From the NCBI GenBank assembly GCA_963978905.1, contig OZ022256.1, forward strand, positions 56,508,646 to 56,572,645: a DNA stretch of 64,000 nt, given 5' to 3'. This document shows positions 1 through 12,649 of the stretch, in pieces (the first letter of the stretch is position 1; each line of letters begins with the position of its first letter). The position numbers and the translations under genes are program-made. Under the pieces are notes generated by a model. That model was given only the letters and a program-made list of their open reading frames with translations, was not told the origin of the DNA and did not search any database. The DNA is from Trichostrongylus colubriformis. Taxonomy: Eukaryota > Nematoda > Chromadorea > Rhabditida > Trichostrongylidae.

Positions 1-1979
1 TTTCGGTGAAAAGAAGCACCATCAGGCTGCATAGGATCCTTTTTTCAATAGCTGCCACTCATTATAACAGTGTCCGCCCCTTACGCTATCGGAGCCCGCC
101 TCTTTTCCGGGGTCAACCGCGGAAAGGAGCTGTTATTACTTGGCTTTTTGACAGTTCCATTCCGTCTTTTTCACTTTCGCACCAGTAGGCACCTGTTCTT
201 TCGTATTTAATTTGATATTCGGCATTGACTACACCTACCACCGCCTTAGAGTAGTCACCGAGTGTGAGCACTTCATAAATATCTGACAGCTTTCCAGACG
301 AGCTAGCCGTTACGTTAAAAATCTTCGCTCCGAAGGGAGTGGGTAGACCACGTGGAGGATGGCATGGAATAAAATGGTTTCAAAGCGATTCACCCGTAAG
401 TTTTCTCAAGTTATGGCAGTCCTGTTGCGGATGCATAATCACCTTCTACTTGCAAAAATATTGCTATATGAAGACTTAAAGGCACTGAAAGGGATATGGG
501 AAAACCGGGAACTGTAATTACGTATTCTCTAAAAATAAACCTTCTACCTCAGAATAGGTGATGTGTGGCGAAACTCGCACTGAAAGAGCGCAGCTTGAGG
601 TCTTATCACCCGCAGCAGGGCGTCCTACAGCTCTGCAGCTGGACGAGTTGCCGGCGCGGTGGGCTGATTTAGTCTGTCCGCCCGTCCGCAGTCCACCTGA
701 CTAGTGACGCAGAGGGGAGCGAAAGAGAAGGGGGTTTCCTATATCTTTCGCCGTTTTGTCGTTCTTTCTCCACTGTTTCATTGCTGAGCACGCCTACTTT
801 CATATTCCACAGTCTGTCAAATTTGCCCCTTTCGGTGGTCTTTAATGGCTGCCGTCGTGCATTGTCTGGTGCTGGACGGTGAGACAAATTTTTCAGTATT
901 ATTTAAACCATATGATAGCGACCAGTTCCGAATGGGTGATGGTACTAGCACTGCAGATATTCGTATTGTCATTTGCTGCTGAACTACGATATGCTTATGC
1001 TCATGCTCCACGAGTGATCTTCAGACGAAGCTCTAGTGATTATCCAACTCTAGGTGAGTTATGATTAGTTGAAATCGCTTTCAGAATTCATGCGCTCTGA
1101 AAAATGGCGATGAAGGGAAATGCTTTGTACCAAAAATTCGGTACTACCTTTTTTCTCGCAATCTTTTGAGAGTATATAGCCATCCAAGCAAGCCAAAAAC
1201 TGGTGCCTCCTTGGTGTCACTTTGCATTCAATTTGTACCAGCTCAAATGGGACCTAATTTGAGCACTACAGATGGCGATGTTGATTAGACTCATTTCGCG
1301 AAGTTGTTCGAGCCCTGAGAATTTGGACGTGGGTCACCCATCAGACAGCTTTGAGAATCGTCCACGGAAATTTACATTTTTTTTCTGTTACCACATAGTT
1401 ATGTCGTGTTTGTTCACTACGTGCCACTGCAAAGTTTCATGCAAGAAATTATAAAATTTGGCTGATTGTGAGAGAGGTCTCCTCATGAATCGTCCGTAAA
1501 GACGGGACGGGCATCATGGGCTGGGCCAAAAAGGCCTGGGAGCAAAAGGGCGGCGGTCTCGTGATCAGTGACACGTGTGGGAAGCAAACTAGCAGTGAGC
1601 ACGAAGCTCTGGACTACTTTTTCCCCGCCAATAGCGGTGGAAGAGTTGTTTAGCGGGAATTCAAACAAGTTGCTGTCCTTTCCGATGTTCGATTTAGTTA
1701 AACAAAGGAATTTTTGATTCTTAAAGTTCTTTGTACTCAGTATACTGACTTCGAGAAAAATTACACTCATGGAATTTACGCGTACAAACATTTTTATAAT
1801 ATTCCAGCCCGCCCCTTTTTCGGCCCGCCCCCCCCCCCCCCTTGGAATGCAGGGACGGGAAGAAGGTCTTATTTCTTGGTTTTTGGCAGTTTGATTCAGT
1901 TTTTTCTTCACATTTACCAATAATATTTTCACCTTCGGCCATAATTATCCCTATCACCGCCTTGATAGGAATCGTCCAC
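1..1979. other. No gene recognised; low-complexity and repeat-like DNA
   Basis: I see no exon series with matching splice phases and no recognisable protein domain here. The longest frame, on the minus strand at 1483-1932, is not protein-like and runs through a poly(C) tract. The text TCGTCCACGGAAATT occurs near 1345 and again near 1972, so part of this stretch is probably dispersed repeat. Confidence 0.5.
1828..1841. repeat. Poly(C) tract, 14 bp
   Basis: An uninterrupted run of 14 C on the plus strand. It is one of six long G/C homopolymers in the window. Such tracts are known to be common in nematode genomes and can form G-quadruplexes on the G strand. Confidence 0.95.
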
Positions 1980-2377
1980 GGAAATTCATTCTTCGGTACC
2001 TTTATATTTACGTTGTATTTGTCTAATAAGGGTCGCAGGCAATGTTTCACGCGAAAAATGTGATTCCGGGTAAAATGCAGCTCCCCAAAGTCTCGTCCGG
2101 GTGGGCGCAGCCTTCGAATACATATAAGTCCCGTTCCGCCGTCCGCCGCGGTTGAGAACGGAGAGGGGGACTGTTGACGTAACTTACTGTTTCTACAATG
2201 CTACTCTGACCGTGGTGGACGACGGGGTGGGCACTTGCTCAAAGGTCCCGCCCAGCCGGCCAAGACTGAGGTGCTGTGTAATGGCCGAAATGACATTTTT
2301 TGCGTGAAACTTTGCATGCGGCCCACATTAGGCAATACTACATAAATATACGGGTGACCAAGAAACTCATTTTTCCA
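1980..2377. mobile_element. Miniature TIR element with ~90-bp terminal inverted repeats
   Basis: The left end (about 1981-2070) matches the reverse complement of the right end (about 2290-2377) over roughly 90 bp. The shared parts include a stretch reading TTATGTTGTATTTG-like and the core GGCCGCATGC/GGTCGCAGGC, followed by TTTCACGC. No transposase is inside. A second copy of the same family lies at 48525-48801 in an intron of the potassium channel gene. Exact ends are approximate and no target duplication was identified. Confidence 0.6.
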
Positions 2378-2918
2378 AAATTGCTTTAAGCGAACACCAA
2401 ACTAGAAGCCCATAAAACGAGGAGGCAGAAGTGGGATCTAATGAAGCAGCTTTATCCACAGAGCCGCACAGTTGCCTTTGACCAATTTGCTCTGTCGAAA
2501 TTTTCAGACACACGACACGTGCGAATCGCTCACGATCCACCAGCTGTGTGTCCCATTCCGGCTGACTGACAGGCTATGAATAACTGATTTGCTGAGGATG
2601 GACAGGTAAAAGCACAGACTCGTATACATCACACTCAAAAGCCCAAATCGAAGCGAAGATCGGAAGCACTCCTGACCTGGAACGTGCCCACATCCATGCT
2701 CATCTTTTAATACCGTTCAGATTTTCGATGCCATTCTTTCTGAACGATTTGGAACAGAAAAAAATCCTCAATTTCTTCTTAGCAATATAATTGTGATGAC
2801 TAGGATATGAATGACTAAGTATATCAAACTATTGTTTGCATAATTGTACATGTTAGTAGAAATGTGAGAGTTAGTCCGCTAATTGAGTAATCAAACTTGT
2901 TTAATCAGGAGCATCGAT
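2378..2918. other. Intergenic, nothing recognised
   Basis: No open frame of note, no splice-consistent exons and no repeat structure that I could pair elsewhere. Confidence 0.4.
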
Positions 2919-3057
2919 TATACAGTCCATTTCGGAGCGCTGTGATCTACGGACTTGGGTAAGTGTATCAAACTCTCCACCTCGCCACACACTTTCACTC
3001 TCGCCCTCACCCATGTCTGCAGGCCACGCCCTATCAGGCACTCCGAAATGGAGTATA
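2919..3057. mobile_element. Short MITE with ~20-bp TIRs
   Basis: The left end contains CCATTTCGGAGCGC and the right end the inverse GCACTCCGAAATGG, both flanked by TATAC-like sequence. The element is about 139 bp, non-coding and fits a short non-autonomous DNA transposon. TA at both borders would fit a Tc1/mariner-type target, but that is inference. Confidence 0.55.
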
Positions 3058-5257
3058 CATAGATTCTCGTGGTCTTTATTTCATTTGCTTTATCAGTCAG
3101 TCCTTGTAGGGATAGCCATATGGCTCCTAAATTGTTTTTCTGTGGCTTTTTCGTTTTTTCATTCTAATTATTCTGTATGGGGGTCTTGAACCCTGGATTC
3201 ATGATAAAATAAGACAATAAGTGGTCTGTATAAGTCATGAGCAATGTAGTACGGGGCTAAAAAGGTCGTAAAAAGACTAGTGGGCGGAGCTATGAAGCAA
3301 GGCGGGGCTAGAATCTGCAGCGCCGTTATTTGTTCAAGACAGCAAAACGCCGAGATTGAACACTCCTCTCAAAGGCTATTTAAAGGTGGTTTCTCTGAAC
3401 ATAAATGCGACCTCATCATACTATGTGCATGTTTAGCTTATTTATTCTTTAATAATCACATTGCTTGGAAGAAATGCCATCTGCCATGGTAAAGTCAAAA
3501 TAGCAGTCTATCGGGGAAGATAATTTCAAATATCAAAAAGGATACTTAATCAATACCTTTGAAATACGCCATGCATTCCTGTTTTATCCAAAATCGTCGT
3601 GGTTGGTGAATGCTATGCATCTGACCTAGAGAGTGACTAACGAGGATTATCCGATGTATAAGTCATTTGAAGTCTGGTACCGATTCGCCGATAGGATCAA
3701 TAGGATAACAGGTCCTTTCGTCAAGGCGAGCTTTGAATTAGGGCTTGTTCCCCTGGCCACGCCTGTGGGAGCTGCCTACCACTGCATCATCTCCAACTCG
3801 CTGTGCTTTCTGTCACAAAGTATCATCCTTTGCTCTCGATAACGATATAAAGCACAAGAAATTCTTGAAAATTTTTTATCTGTGAGTCATAGTTAATAAA
3901 TATTATAAATAGTGAGACAATCGTTTTTGAGCATGAATGAATATAAATTATGAAAGACGTATGATTGTGCCGATGTACGCTCCTTTCAGTTTTTCCTACT
4001 TACAAGATATGCCGCCTGGATACCTATATTTCAAAAAAACAAACACATTCGGAATTTTGTAAATTTAGCAAAAGAATCGCATCCAATACATACAAAAAAA
4101 AATTGACAGTGATTCGTAAAATCGAATCGATACATCGAATCGATAAAATCGAATCGAATCGATTCACTAGAGAGCAGATGTTTACCTTTCGCTGCTTTTT
4201 GACTTTGAAGTAATGTGAATGCCCATAATTATTAGAAGTTTCAATTTTGCAAATTTCAGTCACTTCAGCCTTCTAAAATTAATAAATTAATTTCGATCAG
4301 CTTCACAATGGCCGCATGTAAGCGGGCAGTAGCTCTTCATGACAAAGAAGAACGAGGCTCGTTGACAATACTGCTTGAAATGTGGACAATCGGTGAAATG
4401 ATCGATACACTCTGAAAATGAACGAGGTGATAGGTGAAGGGAGCAAAATGGCAAAAGACACGAAAAAAAAGGTTCTTGGCCACCTTGATCTTGAGCGCTA
4501 TGTGCGTATCAGGTTGTGGAACTACTATAGGCAAAGTAGTCTCGATCCTATCTATACCCTGCTCCCTTGCCAAGCAAATCTTAGGGAAAATTTCTCGATT
4601 TCAATGCGGAGATATTCGATTCGGAAATCAATATTTGCGCCATGCGGTCCAAACAGCAATACCCCCCCCCCCCCCCCCTTCAAGAAGACAATTGAATGTC
4701 AGAGCTGCAGCGCCGCTATTTGTAGTGTTCTTTATTCAAGGATGACAACAAATCGCCGAGATCGAACCCTCTCAAATCGTGGAGATCGTTAGCCAAAAAG
4801 CTCTTGCGATCGATTAAAAATCGACCACAGGCTCACTTACTTCCTTTGTGGGGTGATGGTGTGACAGCTGCTGTGACCATGTTCGATTGTCCATTTTGGG
4901 ATGATGAGCACTGATAGAGTTTGTTGATCTGAAGAGTCTCTATCACCCGAAAAATTCAAAATGGCTGAAAATTATGAGGGATGGGGAAAACAGCCAATTT
5001 CAAGACTATCAGAGATTAGGATACTGTGAGGTAATTGAATGGTTATCCAGTACGATGACCCAAAAGGGAGCAAAGCTCAGCTAACTCTATTAACCTTATG
5101 TGCAGGAAAGATGAATAAGAAAATTATGCTCTTGACTCTACTGACGATGAATGGTGATCTTTACCAACAGTAGAAGTTCACGCTGGTCTCCAGTGAAATC
5201 CAAAGATTCAATCTTGAAACCCAAGAGCAATTGAGTATTCCTTCTTCGTGGTTGCTA
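3058..5257. other. Intergenic; one unassigned open frame
   Basis: The plus-strand frame 3633-3842 (about 69 codons) is somewhat protein-like but resembles no family I know and has no supporting neighbours. Around 4120-4165 there is an AATCGAATCGAT-like simple repeat. No further features were supported. Confidence 0.35.
4662..4678. repeat. Poly(C) tract, 17 bp
   Basis: Seventeen consecutive C residues on the plus strand, preceded by CAATA and followed by TTCAAG. Confidence 0.95.
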
Positions 5258-5301
5258 CAAACTTCCGTTTGTTTGTCTTCTGACAAACAAACGGAAGTTT
5301 G
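5258..5301. repeat. Perfect 20-bp inverted repeat beside the microsatellite
   Basis: Positions 5258-5277 are the exact reverse complement of 5282-5301, with a 4-nt loop (TTCT). The arm ends in GTTTGTTTGTC, i.e. it shares the TTTG/TCTG bias of the adjoining tetranucleotide array that starts ten bases later. Confidence 0.85.
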
Positions 5302-5310
5302 GCGCGTTTT

Positions 5311-5394
5311 TGTCTGTCTGTCTGTCTGTCTGCCTGCCTGCCTGTCTGTCTGTCAGTTTGCCCGTCTGTCTATCTGTCTGTCTGTCTGTCTGAC

Positions 5395-5455
<61 letters not shown>

Positions 5456-5486
5456 GCCTGTCTGTCTGTCTGTCTGTCTGTCTGCC

Positions 5487-5518
<32 letters not shown>
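5311..5518 (+). repeat. (TCTG)n tetranucleotide microsatellite
   Basis: About 208 bp of TGTC/TCTG units with scattered single-base variants (TGCC, TGAC, TATC). The open frames across it in several phases, full of Cys-Leu-Ser-Val or Arg-Gln-Thr-Asp, are artefacts of the repeat. It lies about 550 bp past the last astacin exon found. Confidence 0.97.
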
Positions 5519-6069
5519 GCACCTTATGAAGCGCATGCAGAAAAGTGGATACTAGAAGAATTGAATGCTCGTAGGCATCAACTGCCGAAGAGAGTTAAGC
5601 TCATTTTGAGGACGCGATTTAGTAGAAGATCAAATAGTACCGTTTGCTTACAATAGTTTAAAACATTAAAAAAGCTGAAATGTCCCCAACAGGCTTTGTA
5701 AATGGTGCATTTTTGCCTAACACCCATGGGATCTGCTTGAAATCCCCTTTTCAGAACAGCGTAATTCCTTGGAGGTTCCTTTGAAAACCCGCGCCCGATG
5801 TTTACCCAAGGTTCAGTGGCGCGAGCACACAGAAAGTGAACGGATAGAGAGGCATCCAAAAACAGAGCATTCAAGTGGACCGGTCCTTCTCACATATATG
5901 GAACGGGCTCCTTGAGAATCAGTGTTTAACGATTATATCGATTTGAAGGATAAATGACTAGGAACCGATCAATTACTATTGATTGCGCCATGCATTGAAC
6001 ATCCATTCAGAAACATGCAGGACAATAGGATCAAATGCCTACAGCAAACTATATTACCTTAAAACAAAC

Positions 6070-9000
6070 CTTAACTATATCGAGTTCAGACAAATCGACA
6101 GAACTTCCAATGATGTCCGTAAATCCTTCCACAACTGTTTCAATCGTATTCTTGCCATTACGCGAAAAAGCTGTTGAATCGTAATGCATAATCGATCGAT
6201 AGTCATATTTTTCGCCTTGGGTGTCCTGTAGGGAAAAAAATGACTGGACAACTGTTACAAAAGCAACGAGATAAGAAAGGTTTTATATATATTAATTTAA
6301 ATTATAATACCTGCAGTGCGGCAGATATCTTATCGAATTGCGCTTTCATTCCTGGCAGTATATTTTCCCAACGAATGTGAATGTGATCGTCTCGATCTAA
6401 ACGTGGCTTTTCAATGCAAGATATTACTTGATTTTGTAAAAACCAACTTGATTTTGCAAAAACCTATTGGTTTTTGTAAGTAGACAGATATTTTCAAATT
6501 GAAAATATTAATCCAGTAGAAAGGAGGTCGCGTAGGGCGCTTAGTTGTCTTGAAGAACCCCTACTTTGTCCCCTACACTAACTTCGCCCTCAAGACCGAT
6601 TCCAGTAAGCAATGAAAGTTTGAGGATGAAAGCTTGAAGTTACGGTGTTCATCAACCCCTTTTGCTGGATGCGCCACGACCCCTAATTTAAGGCAGAATC
6701 GTTGAGGCAGGTGAATGCGATTTGTCGCATGCAATGACTTGAAGCGGCTACCGATGTACCAGTAAGGCTCGGTTGGCCTTAGCGGGCACTGAAGCGGGAT
6801 TCGATCACAACACCGTGCGAGTAGGAGTGCACGCCTCCTGTTACTACCACCTCCACCCATAAACAATGAAAGAGTCGCCCGAACAACAATCAATAAACAA
6901 GTAAACAGGAAAGTGAATGCCAAGTTGCTGTCAGAGCTCACCTGCACGACTGTGTTCATGCCAAAATCCCACCGAATGCATTAGTTCGTGGACGATTATT
7001 TCATGAAAAAGGCAACCACGACCCAATGAGATCTCCTGCTTTCCTCCAGTACGTCCGACTTGTGAGTAACATCTGTCATGAAAAAATTAAACTAGTTCGG
7101 AGGTCTCTGGTCACAATTGTCTATTTTTTGGGAATTAACTATATCTTCAAAGGCTTCATGGTAATATTCGACAGCTTTATAAGGCTTCAGAATGTTTTAA
7201 ATACAACTTGGAGGAAACATCTTTCGGATTTATTGACACGAGTTTGTCTTTCTTATACGGATCTGTTAACAATCGGATCTAATCGGATCTATTAATACGA
7301 GTTTATAATTCCTATACAATCTACGCAATCTGGGACATAGAAGGGCAACGGAAAAGATCTAGCGGATTGGGTTAATTTGAGGGCAGTTCACAGTTTCTGA
7401 AATCATTAGGATGAAAACATACCCGTAGCCTTTCACGATGTTCAGATAATCCTGTTCAGCGGTTCTTGGCTGAAATCGTATGCACGTACTCTTACGATAG
7501 CTGGCAAATGCTTTTTCGATTATTTTCACTTCATGTGGCACTGTAAGTGAAGTACGGTATTTATACATAATACAAGCGAGCAATATTACGCCCAAGGCTG
7601 AGTAATCCTGTTGGTAAAAGGAAAATCTGAGAATGTGTGGCTCAACGGTTTTTTCTCGTCGAAAACTACGTTTTTGTGATATACGGTATATTAGAAAAAC
7701 TGAAAGCTGCACATTGGCAACGATTGAAGAACTATTATATCCCTCGGCATTCGATTTTGAGCGACGTTCTTATCCGTTTGATATCTGCCCAATTCAATTC
7801 TGGAAGACGTGACCAGGGAACCATCTTCACCTATTCCTGTCGGCGAAATCGGGGTGTTGTCGTTCGGGACAAAAATTCTACAGACTACTTCCACAAATAA
7901 AAACCAAAAACCAGTGTCTGGCTGGAAAAGCTGGGAAAGTATCAGAGGAGAGCGATTAGTTTAACTCACTTACAGAACGCTGCATCCATTACATACGGTA
8001 TGATACCATCCTTCCACACTAATTGCTTGTTTTTCAGAGCATTATAGAAAACCATGTCGTTCTGAATAAAAATAGTAATCTAAATGAAGGAGCTATTCAT
8101 ATTGGACCATTTTTTCCAGTTATTTATTATTGCTTTTGGAATGGATAAATAAACACGATATAGGTATAAAGCCAATGCCCGTTTGCACGTCTCCAGTAAT
8201 TCAGAGCGAAAGTTGACTATGTGAGGCATAGAAAGTCAGCTAACGACAGCGCAGTACCATCTCCAGTTCACCTCCCAAAGTTCTCACCTCGTCTGGATCG
8301 ATCCTAATTTCCGCCTTGAAAATAAGATTCGAAGTGTTGAGCAAACAAAACACCATACTGACCCCCCGACCGGTGAGCGGGTCTCAAGGAACAGTCCGTT
8401 CACACCATGTTTGCATTTGTTTGGATTTTACAAATGTCCAATTATTCGTGACTATCTAGTAAATTAGTGAATGAAGAAAAATCCAGTCTATGGCTGTAGA
8501 GGCTGTAGATTTATTGATTCAAAAAAGGAACGGCTCTCTGAGAAATGACTTGGTATAAGAAATGACTCTAAAATCAGTTGGAATCCCACAGCCCTTAGTC
8601 TATGTAGTGAGCGCCACATCGTCGATCTTCGCTTTGGATTGAAAACGTGATTGAAGGTGTGTATGTGGCAAGAGTTGTGTACAGCTCCGGAACTAATTAA
8701 TATATGAAAAAAACATCATAGCAAACACTGCTTTTGCACCCTTAGTAAGGATGGACATATACAGGTTCAACCATGAAAGAAAGCTTACTGACGAAAAGGG
8801 TAATCACACAGTAATTAAACATTGACAAAATAGTGGTGCTTACCGGTTCCTGTAGAAAAGCGGGATCGATTCCATCAATATCTCCTTGGAATTTGCCTAA
8901 ATCTCAATGAAATTGGCTCTCTATACACATAGTTATTGCCGTGGTGTACTTGCCTCACCTGAGTTAATCCATTCATGATGAGGACGTGGAATCAAGTATT

Positions 9001-9115
9001 GGTTAACATAAGGCTCAATCAGTTGATAAACGTTACTGTATTGAGCGGCTGCTAGTCGTGGGCCTGCAGGACCAAGGCCGGCCGCGACGAATAGGCACAG
9101 GCCGACCGTGCTCAT
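6070..9115 (-). CDS. Secreted astacin-family zinc metalloprotease, 7 exons, 3' end incomplete
   Basis: Exons (minus strand, 5' to 3'): 8959-9115, 8844-8896, 7974-8061, 7423-7540, 6942-7072, 6311-6396, 6070-6225. All junctions are GT-AG and phase-compatible, giving 263 codons. The start was chosen because it opens directly with a signal peptide (residues 1-24, [13 protein letters not shown]...); a frame upstream at 9175 lacks this. The propeptide has FQGDI (55-59), the aspartate-switch motif of astacins. Zinc site [12 protein letters not shown] has His167, His171, His177 and catalytic Glu168; the Met-turn is SIMHYD with Met224 and Tyr226. Cysteines expected of the domain are at 119, 140 and 159. 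By family knowledge it is a secreted endopeptidase; nematode relatives (NAS proteins) act in moulting, digestion or host tissue invasion. The last exon ends LDIVK and donor GTTTGT; the usual terminal Tyr-x-Cys of the domain and any CUB/ShK tail were not found before the microsatellite. Confidence 0.92.
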
Positions 9116-11204
9116 CGAATGAGTCTTGCTCAGAGCACCGCCCTCACACCTCTTACCGTCCCGTCTGTCAGTCAATGACCGCTCGCCCTGTTTCGCCTAC
9201 AAGGCGAGAGGCAATGCTTGTTCTGAAGATTCCCATAAAACACTTAAGCTTTCGAAAAGAATTACCGAATTGGTAATCTAGATTGTAGTTTGCGAAAATC
9301 GAAGATAATACGCTTAGCATTGGATAGCTCTCTCTCAGGATGCACTCGATATCCATTTGGAGTCGCACTAGTATTTGAATGGATTTGGTGCTTATGTGAT
9401 GACATGACCAAAGTAAAATGTAAAGTGATTACAAAGGAGTCCAAGACCTGATTGGCTCGAGAGCTGAGGCACCACCAGTCATGGTAGGCCTCTAAGACTC
9501 TCATTGATGAGCATGAATCACAGGAATGCTAATGGTACAGTGTTTGGAAATGAGCAGTTCGCTCTATAAACGTATGTACAATCGCATTGTTTTCTTCAAG
9601 ATTACCCCACAATGACCATCCTCTGCCTCATACGTAGTATTTGAACAGTGGTCATGTTGAAGCTGGCCAATGCATGGAATGAAAGCGCAAATGAAAACAT
9701 CCACAATCTAAAATGAAAAATGGGTGAGTGGAGCATCACAGTGAAACGGGAATATCCATCAATAGCCGTGTCCATAAATCTAGTTACTACGAGAGTACAG
9801 CGCTAAGTGATGGTTCATTACAATCACAAACCACCTCTCTGTTAGCATCATTTGAAGTTGTCGGGTGCCGTGATGGCAAAAACACACACATACACACGTC
9901 CAGTCATCCAGAGCCTGTTTTTCCGAGTGTTTTTCGGGTAAGTTTGTGCACTCACAAGCTCTACTTAACGCCCATTTACGCAAACATCGATCTCACCGTT
10001 CACTGGTCAGTTCCTCATCCGGCCAGACCGGTTTGACGGTGCTTGACTGGTTATATCACTAGCCCGGCATGAAAGCAGGAAGATGCGGTTATGGAACTGG
10101 GTAGAGATAGGGTCTAATACGCCTAAATAATGGCACATTCCGCAACAGTATCGGGCACGTTATTGGGTAGTGGTAAAAGGGGACTTATTTGGGTAAATAG
10201 CAAGGGGAATAAAAAAACGTTCAAAATACGTGGGCAAGGGAATGGCATCCACTAAAAGAAAAGAGGGACGATGAAGGGAGGAAAACTGGGAGTGAACGTC
10301 TCTGTAAATGAAAAACCAGTCACGAAGAGATAACCTTCGACAAAATTCGCGCTGAAAAAAAAGGCCTTGAAGTGGTTATCGCGATCTCATCGTACTTCAC
10401 TTAGTGTCGTGTCTTGCGTACGCCTTCCATGGGTATATAGCACGCACTGGTAGAGTACCGTGCTTAGGCTAGGTTCGTTATTTAACACTAGCTTCAAAAG
10501 TATATAGTAAAAAGTCGAAGCCAGGAGCGCGAGAAACTATCGATCCGCCTAGTTGACGCTCATTTAATGTCGAACGTCTGCCTATCATCGTCTCAAGCAG
10601 TCGTCTCTTCAAGATGTGCCAATGCCAGTCGTTCGAAGATAATGTAGCCTCGAGAAGAAGATCTACGACATAGACGCCTTCACCAGCATGGTGAAGCGAT
10701 CATGTTATCCTCTACCCCTTCCCCCAATGCCCTCACGTCATCACAGGGTTAGTCCCTATGTGAGTTACTTGTTTATGTGATAGTATTAGAATCTCTAGTT
10801 CCTCATTAATTTGGTTTCCTTTTATGCTTTTCGTATTTGCCGTTTCTCATGTTTGTTAGTATCATTTGTAGTTCTCATGAAGCGGTAGTGTACTTCAATG
10901 TTCTCTAGTGTAGCAATAATCACACATTGGTTTGATTATCTTCACTAGTCACTCTCTTCATTATGCGGCAAGAGTACAGACCATAGCTCGCGGTGGCGAT
11001 AAGGTGCATTCTCTTGACCCTTATAATACCAACGTTCTGCCATAGTCCGGTGGCGGTTGAACCACTCGATGCAGTGAGAGATACCGCAACTCACAACGGA
11101 CATGACACTTGCAGCTGCAGCACTTCACTGACCGAGTCTCTGCGGGGTTGGGGAAGAGTTGGCGCGACTATTCTGATTGTCGTCAGGTGTGAACCATATC
11201 TGTG
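9116..11204. other. Upstream of astacin; no gene recognised
   Basis: This includes the presumed astacin promoter just above 9115, where I see no clear TATA box. A plus-strand frame at 10993-11325 opens with a hydrophobic stretch after a GTG codon but has no recognisable domain and runs into the TIR element. The remaining sequence shows no splice-consistent exons. Confidence 0.4.
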
Positions 11205-11961
11205 CTCACAAGGGAAGGGCCCCAGGTCGAAGTGGCCATTCGGAATGGGATACATATGGTCCGACGTATTTTCGGATTCAAAATTTGCAGAACGATTCTC
11301 TGAGGAGAGTTATGGTTTTTTTTGAAAAAACAGTACTAATATATGGTAGGTTTGGAAGCCCATAGCACACCAGCCAGACGTTCTTGGGCAAAACCAGGGC
11401 GATTTTCGTGTTCAGAGAGTCAAATTACCCCAAAGGACAAGTTTTTAGACAGTTCGAGAATTTGACCAAATTTCGGAAAATTCACGGGCTATTGGGTGGC
11501 AGCCCATTGAACAAAGGAGAAGTCAATGACCCTTGCCTGGGAAGTGCTCCTATTTGACGCTTGTTTCGTACATTTAGTGGGATGGGCAAGTGTAAAAGGT
11601 ATGTGTAGGCTATCTTGTTCAGGTTGCATGGTTTTTTGTAGAAGAAAATTTAAAAACTACCACTTCACCCTTTGGCCACCCCCAATTTTCCGAAGTTGGA
11701 CCAAAAACCGGATTTGGCTGAAAATTTGCACAGAGGAGTAATTCGACCCCCCTGTGCGCGAATATCATAATCTTTTTACGCAACAACGCTTGACTCGTGT
11801 GATACGGGATTCCTTCGACTTGGTATCCCTCCCTTGTGAGTAATGTTAGTAGTTATAAATAAAGTGGCAGAGTAAATGATGGGTGCGATAGTTATCAGTA
11901 CAAGGAAGCGTCCAAAAGTGGATGAAAAGCACTTACTGACAATAAAACACAATATGCAAAA

Positions 11962-12044
11962 GACCTGCACCGGCGGGGAGCAAACACTTGACCCCTGTCC
12001 TGCAGATCCGAGCACTACCCCACTGAGCCACTAAGGCCGTTGCC
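11962..12044 (-). repeat. tRNA-like segment, probable SINE head
   Basis: On the minus strand there is an A-box-like TGGCTCAGTGGGGTAG, a CTGCAGG anticodon-loop-like region and a B-box-like GTGTTTGCTCCCC, with spacing near that of a 72-nt tRNA. The acceptor stem does not pair well, so a functional tRNA is unlikely. A tRNA-derived SINE or pseudo-tRNA is the better reading. Confidence 0.45.
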
Positions 12045-12143
12045 AGCTCAGCAAGAGCTGTGCTGATGACATAGTGCCTCGCCAATCAGATCTAACGTGT
12101 AGCCATTCACTCAAAAAGAAAACCTCTACTCCGCTCAGAGAAT

Positions 12144-12237
12144 CGTTCTGCGAATTTCGAATACAGATTCGAGATCAGCGTCCGAAAATACGTTCTGCAA
12201 ATTTCGAATACAGATTCGAGATCAGCGTCCGAAAATA
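12144..12237. repeat. 47-bp unit, two tandem copies
   Basis: Positions 12144-12190 and 12191-12237 are nearly identical (one difference seen, GCGAA versus GCAAA). The unit lies in the right terminal repeat of the surrounding TIR element and is single in the left one. Confidence 0.9.
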
Positions 12238-12275
12238 CGTCGGACCATAGGACTTTGGGGTCCTTCCCGTGTCAG

Positions 12276-12649
12276 TAAATATAAAAACGAAGAGCCAGAG
12301 TCGAAACGCTCCTCAGCAAGGAGTCAACTTGGAGTTGACACTGCTACCTTTGATGGAGACGGCTAGTGAACTTTTCACCTCACTCCTTCAGAGAAGGCTA
12401 CTGAAGTGATTGATGCATGTTAAGAAGCATTTGTAATAGTTTTATAATGATGGCGATCTGTAGATTTAAAAAGTGTAAATTTATTCATTTGTTCTCCCAC
12501 GAACAACATGATAAGTACAGCAATAATACAACCGGGAACGTAGGAAACATAGAAAGGAACGCGATAAAAACATACTCTCGAAGTAAATAACAGCTATTTG
12601 CGTCATAATTGATTACCTCGTAGTTGAAATCAGATGCGGTATTAAATAT
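12276..12649. other. Intergenic, nothing recognised
   Basis: An AT-rich spacer between two transposable elements, without open frames of note. Confidence 0.4.

Larger units (their letters stand above)
11205..12275. mobile_element. ~1.07-kb non-autonomous TIR element
   Basis: The left end (from 11205) and the inverted right end (to 12275) share GGGAAGG, a CCCC block, GGTCCGACGTATTTTCGGA, and then GAACGATTCTCTGAG. The right arm is interrupted by a 47-bp tandem duplication. No transposase reading frame is present. A tRNA-like segment lies inside at 11962-12044. The superfamily is undetermined. Confidence 0.6.

Noticed and set aside
5231..5656. 141-codon frame rich in Cys-Leu-Ser-Val
   Set aside because: It is the translation of the TCTG microsatellite; all frames across the array are open for the same reason.
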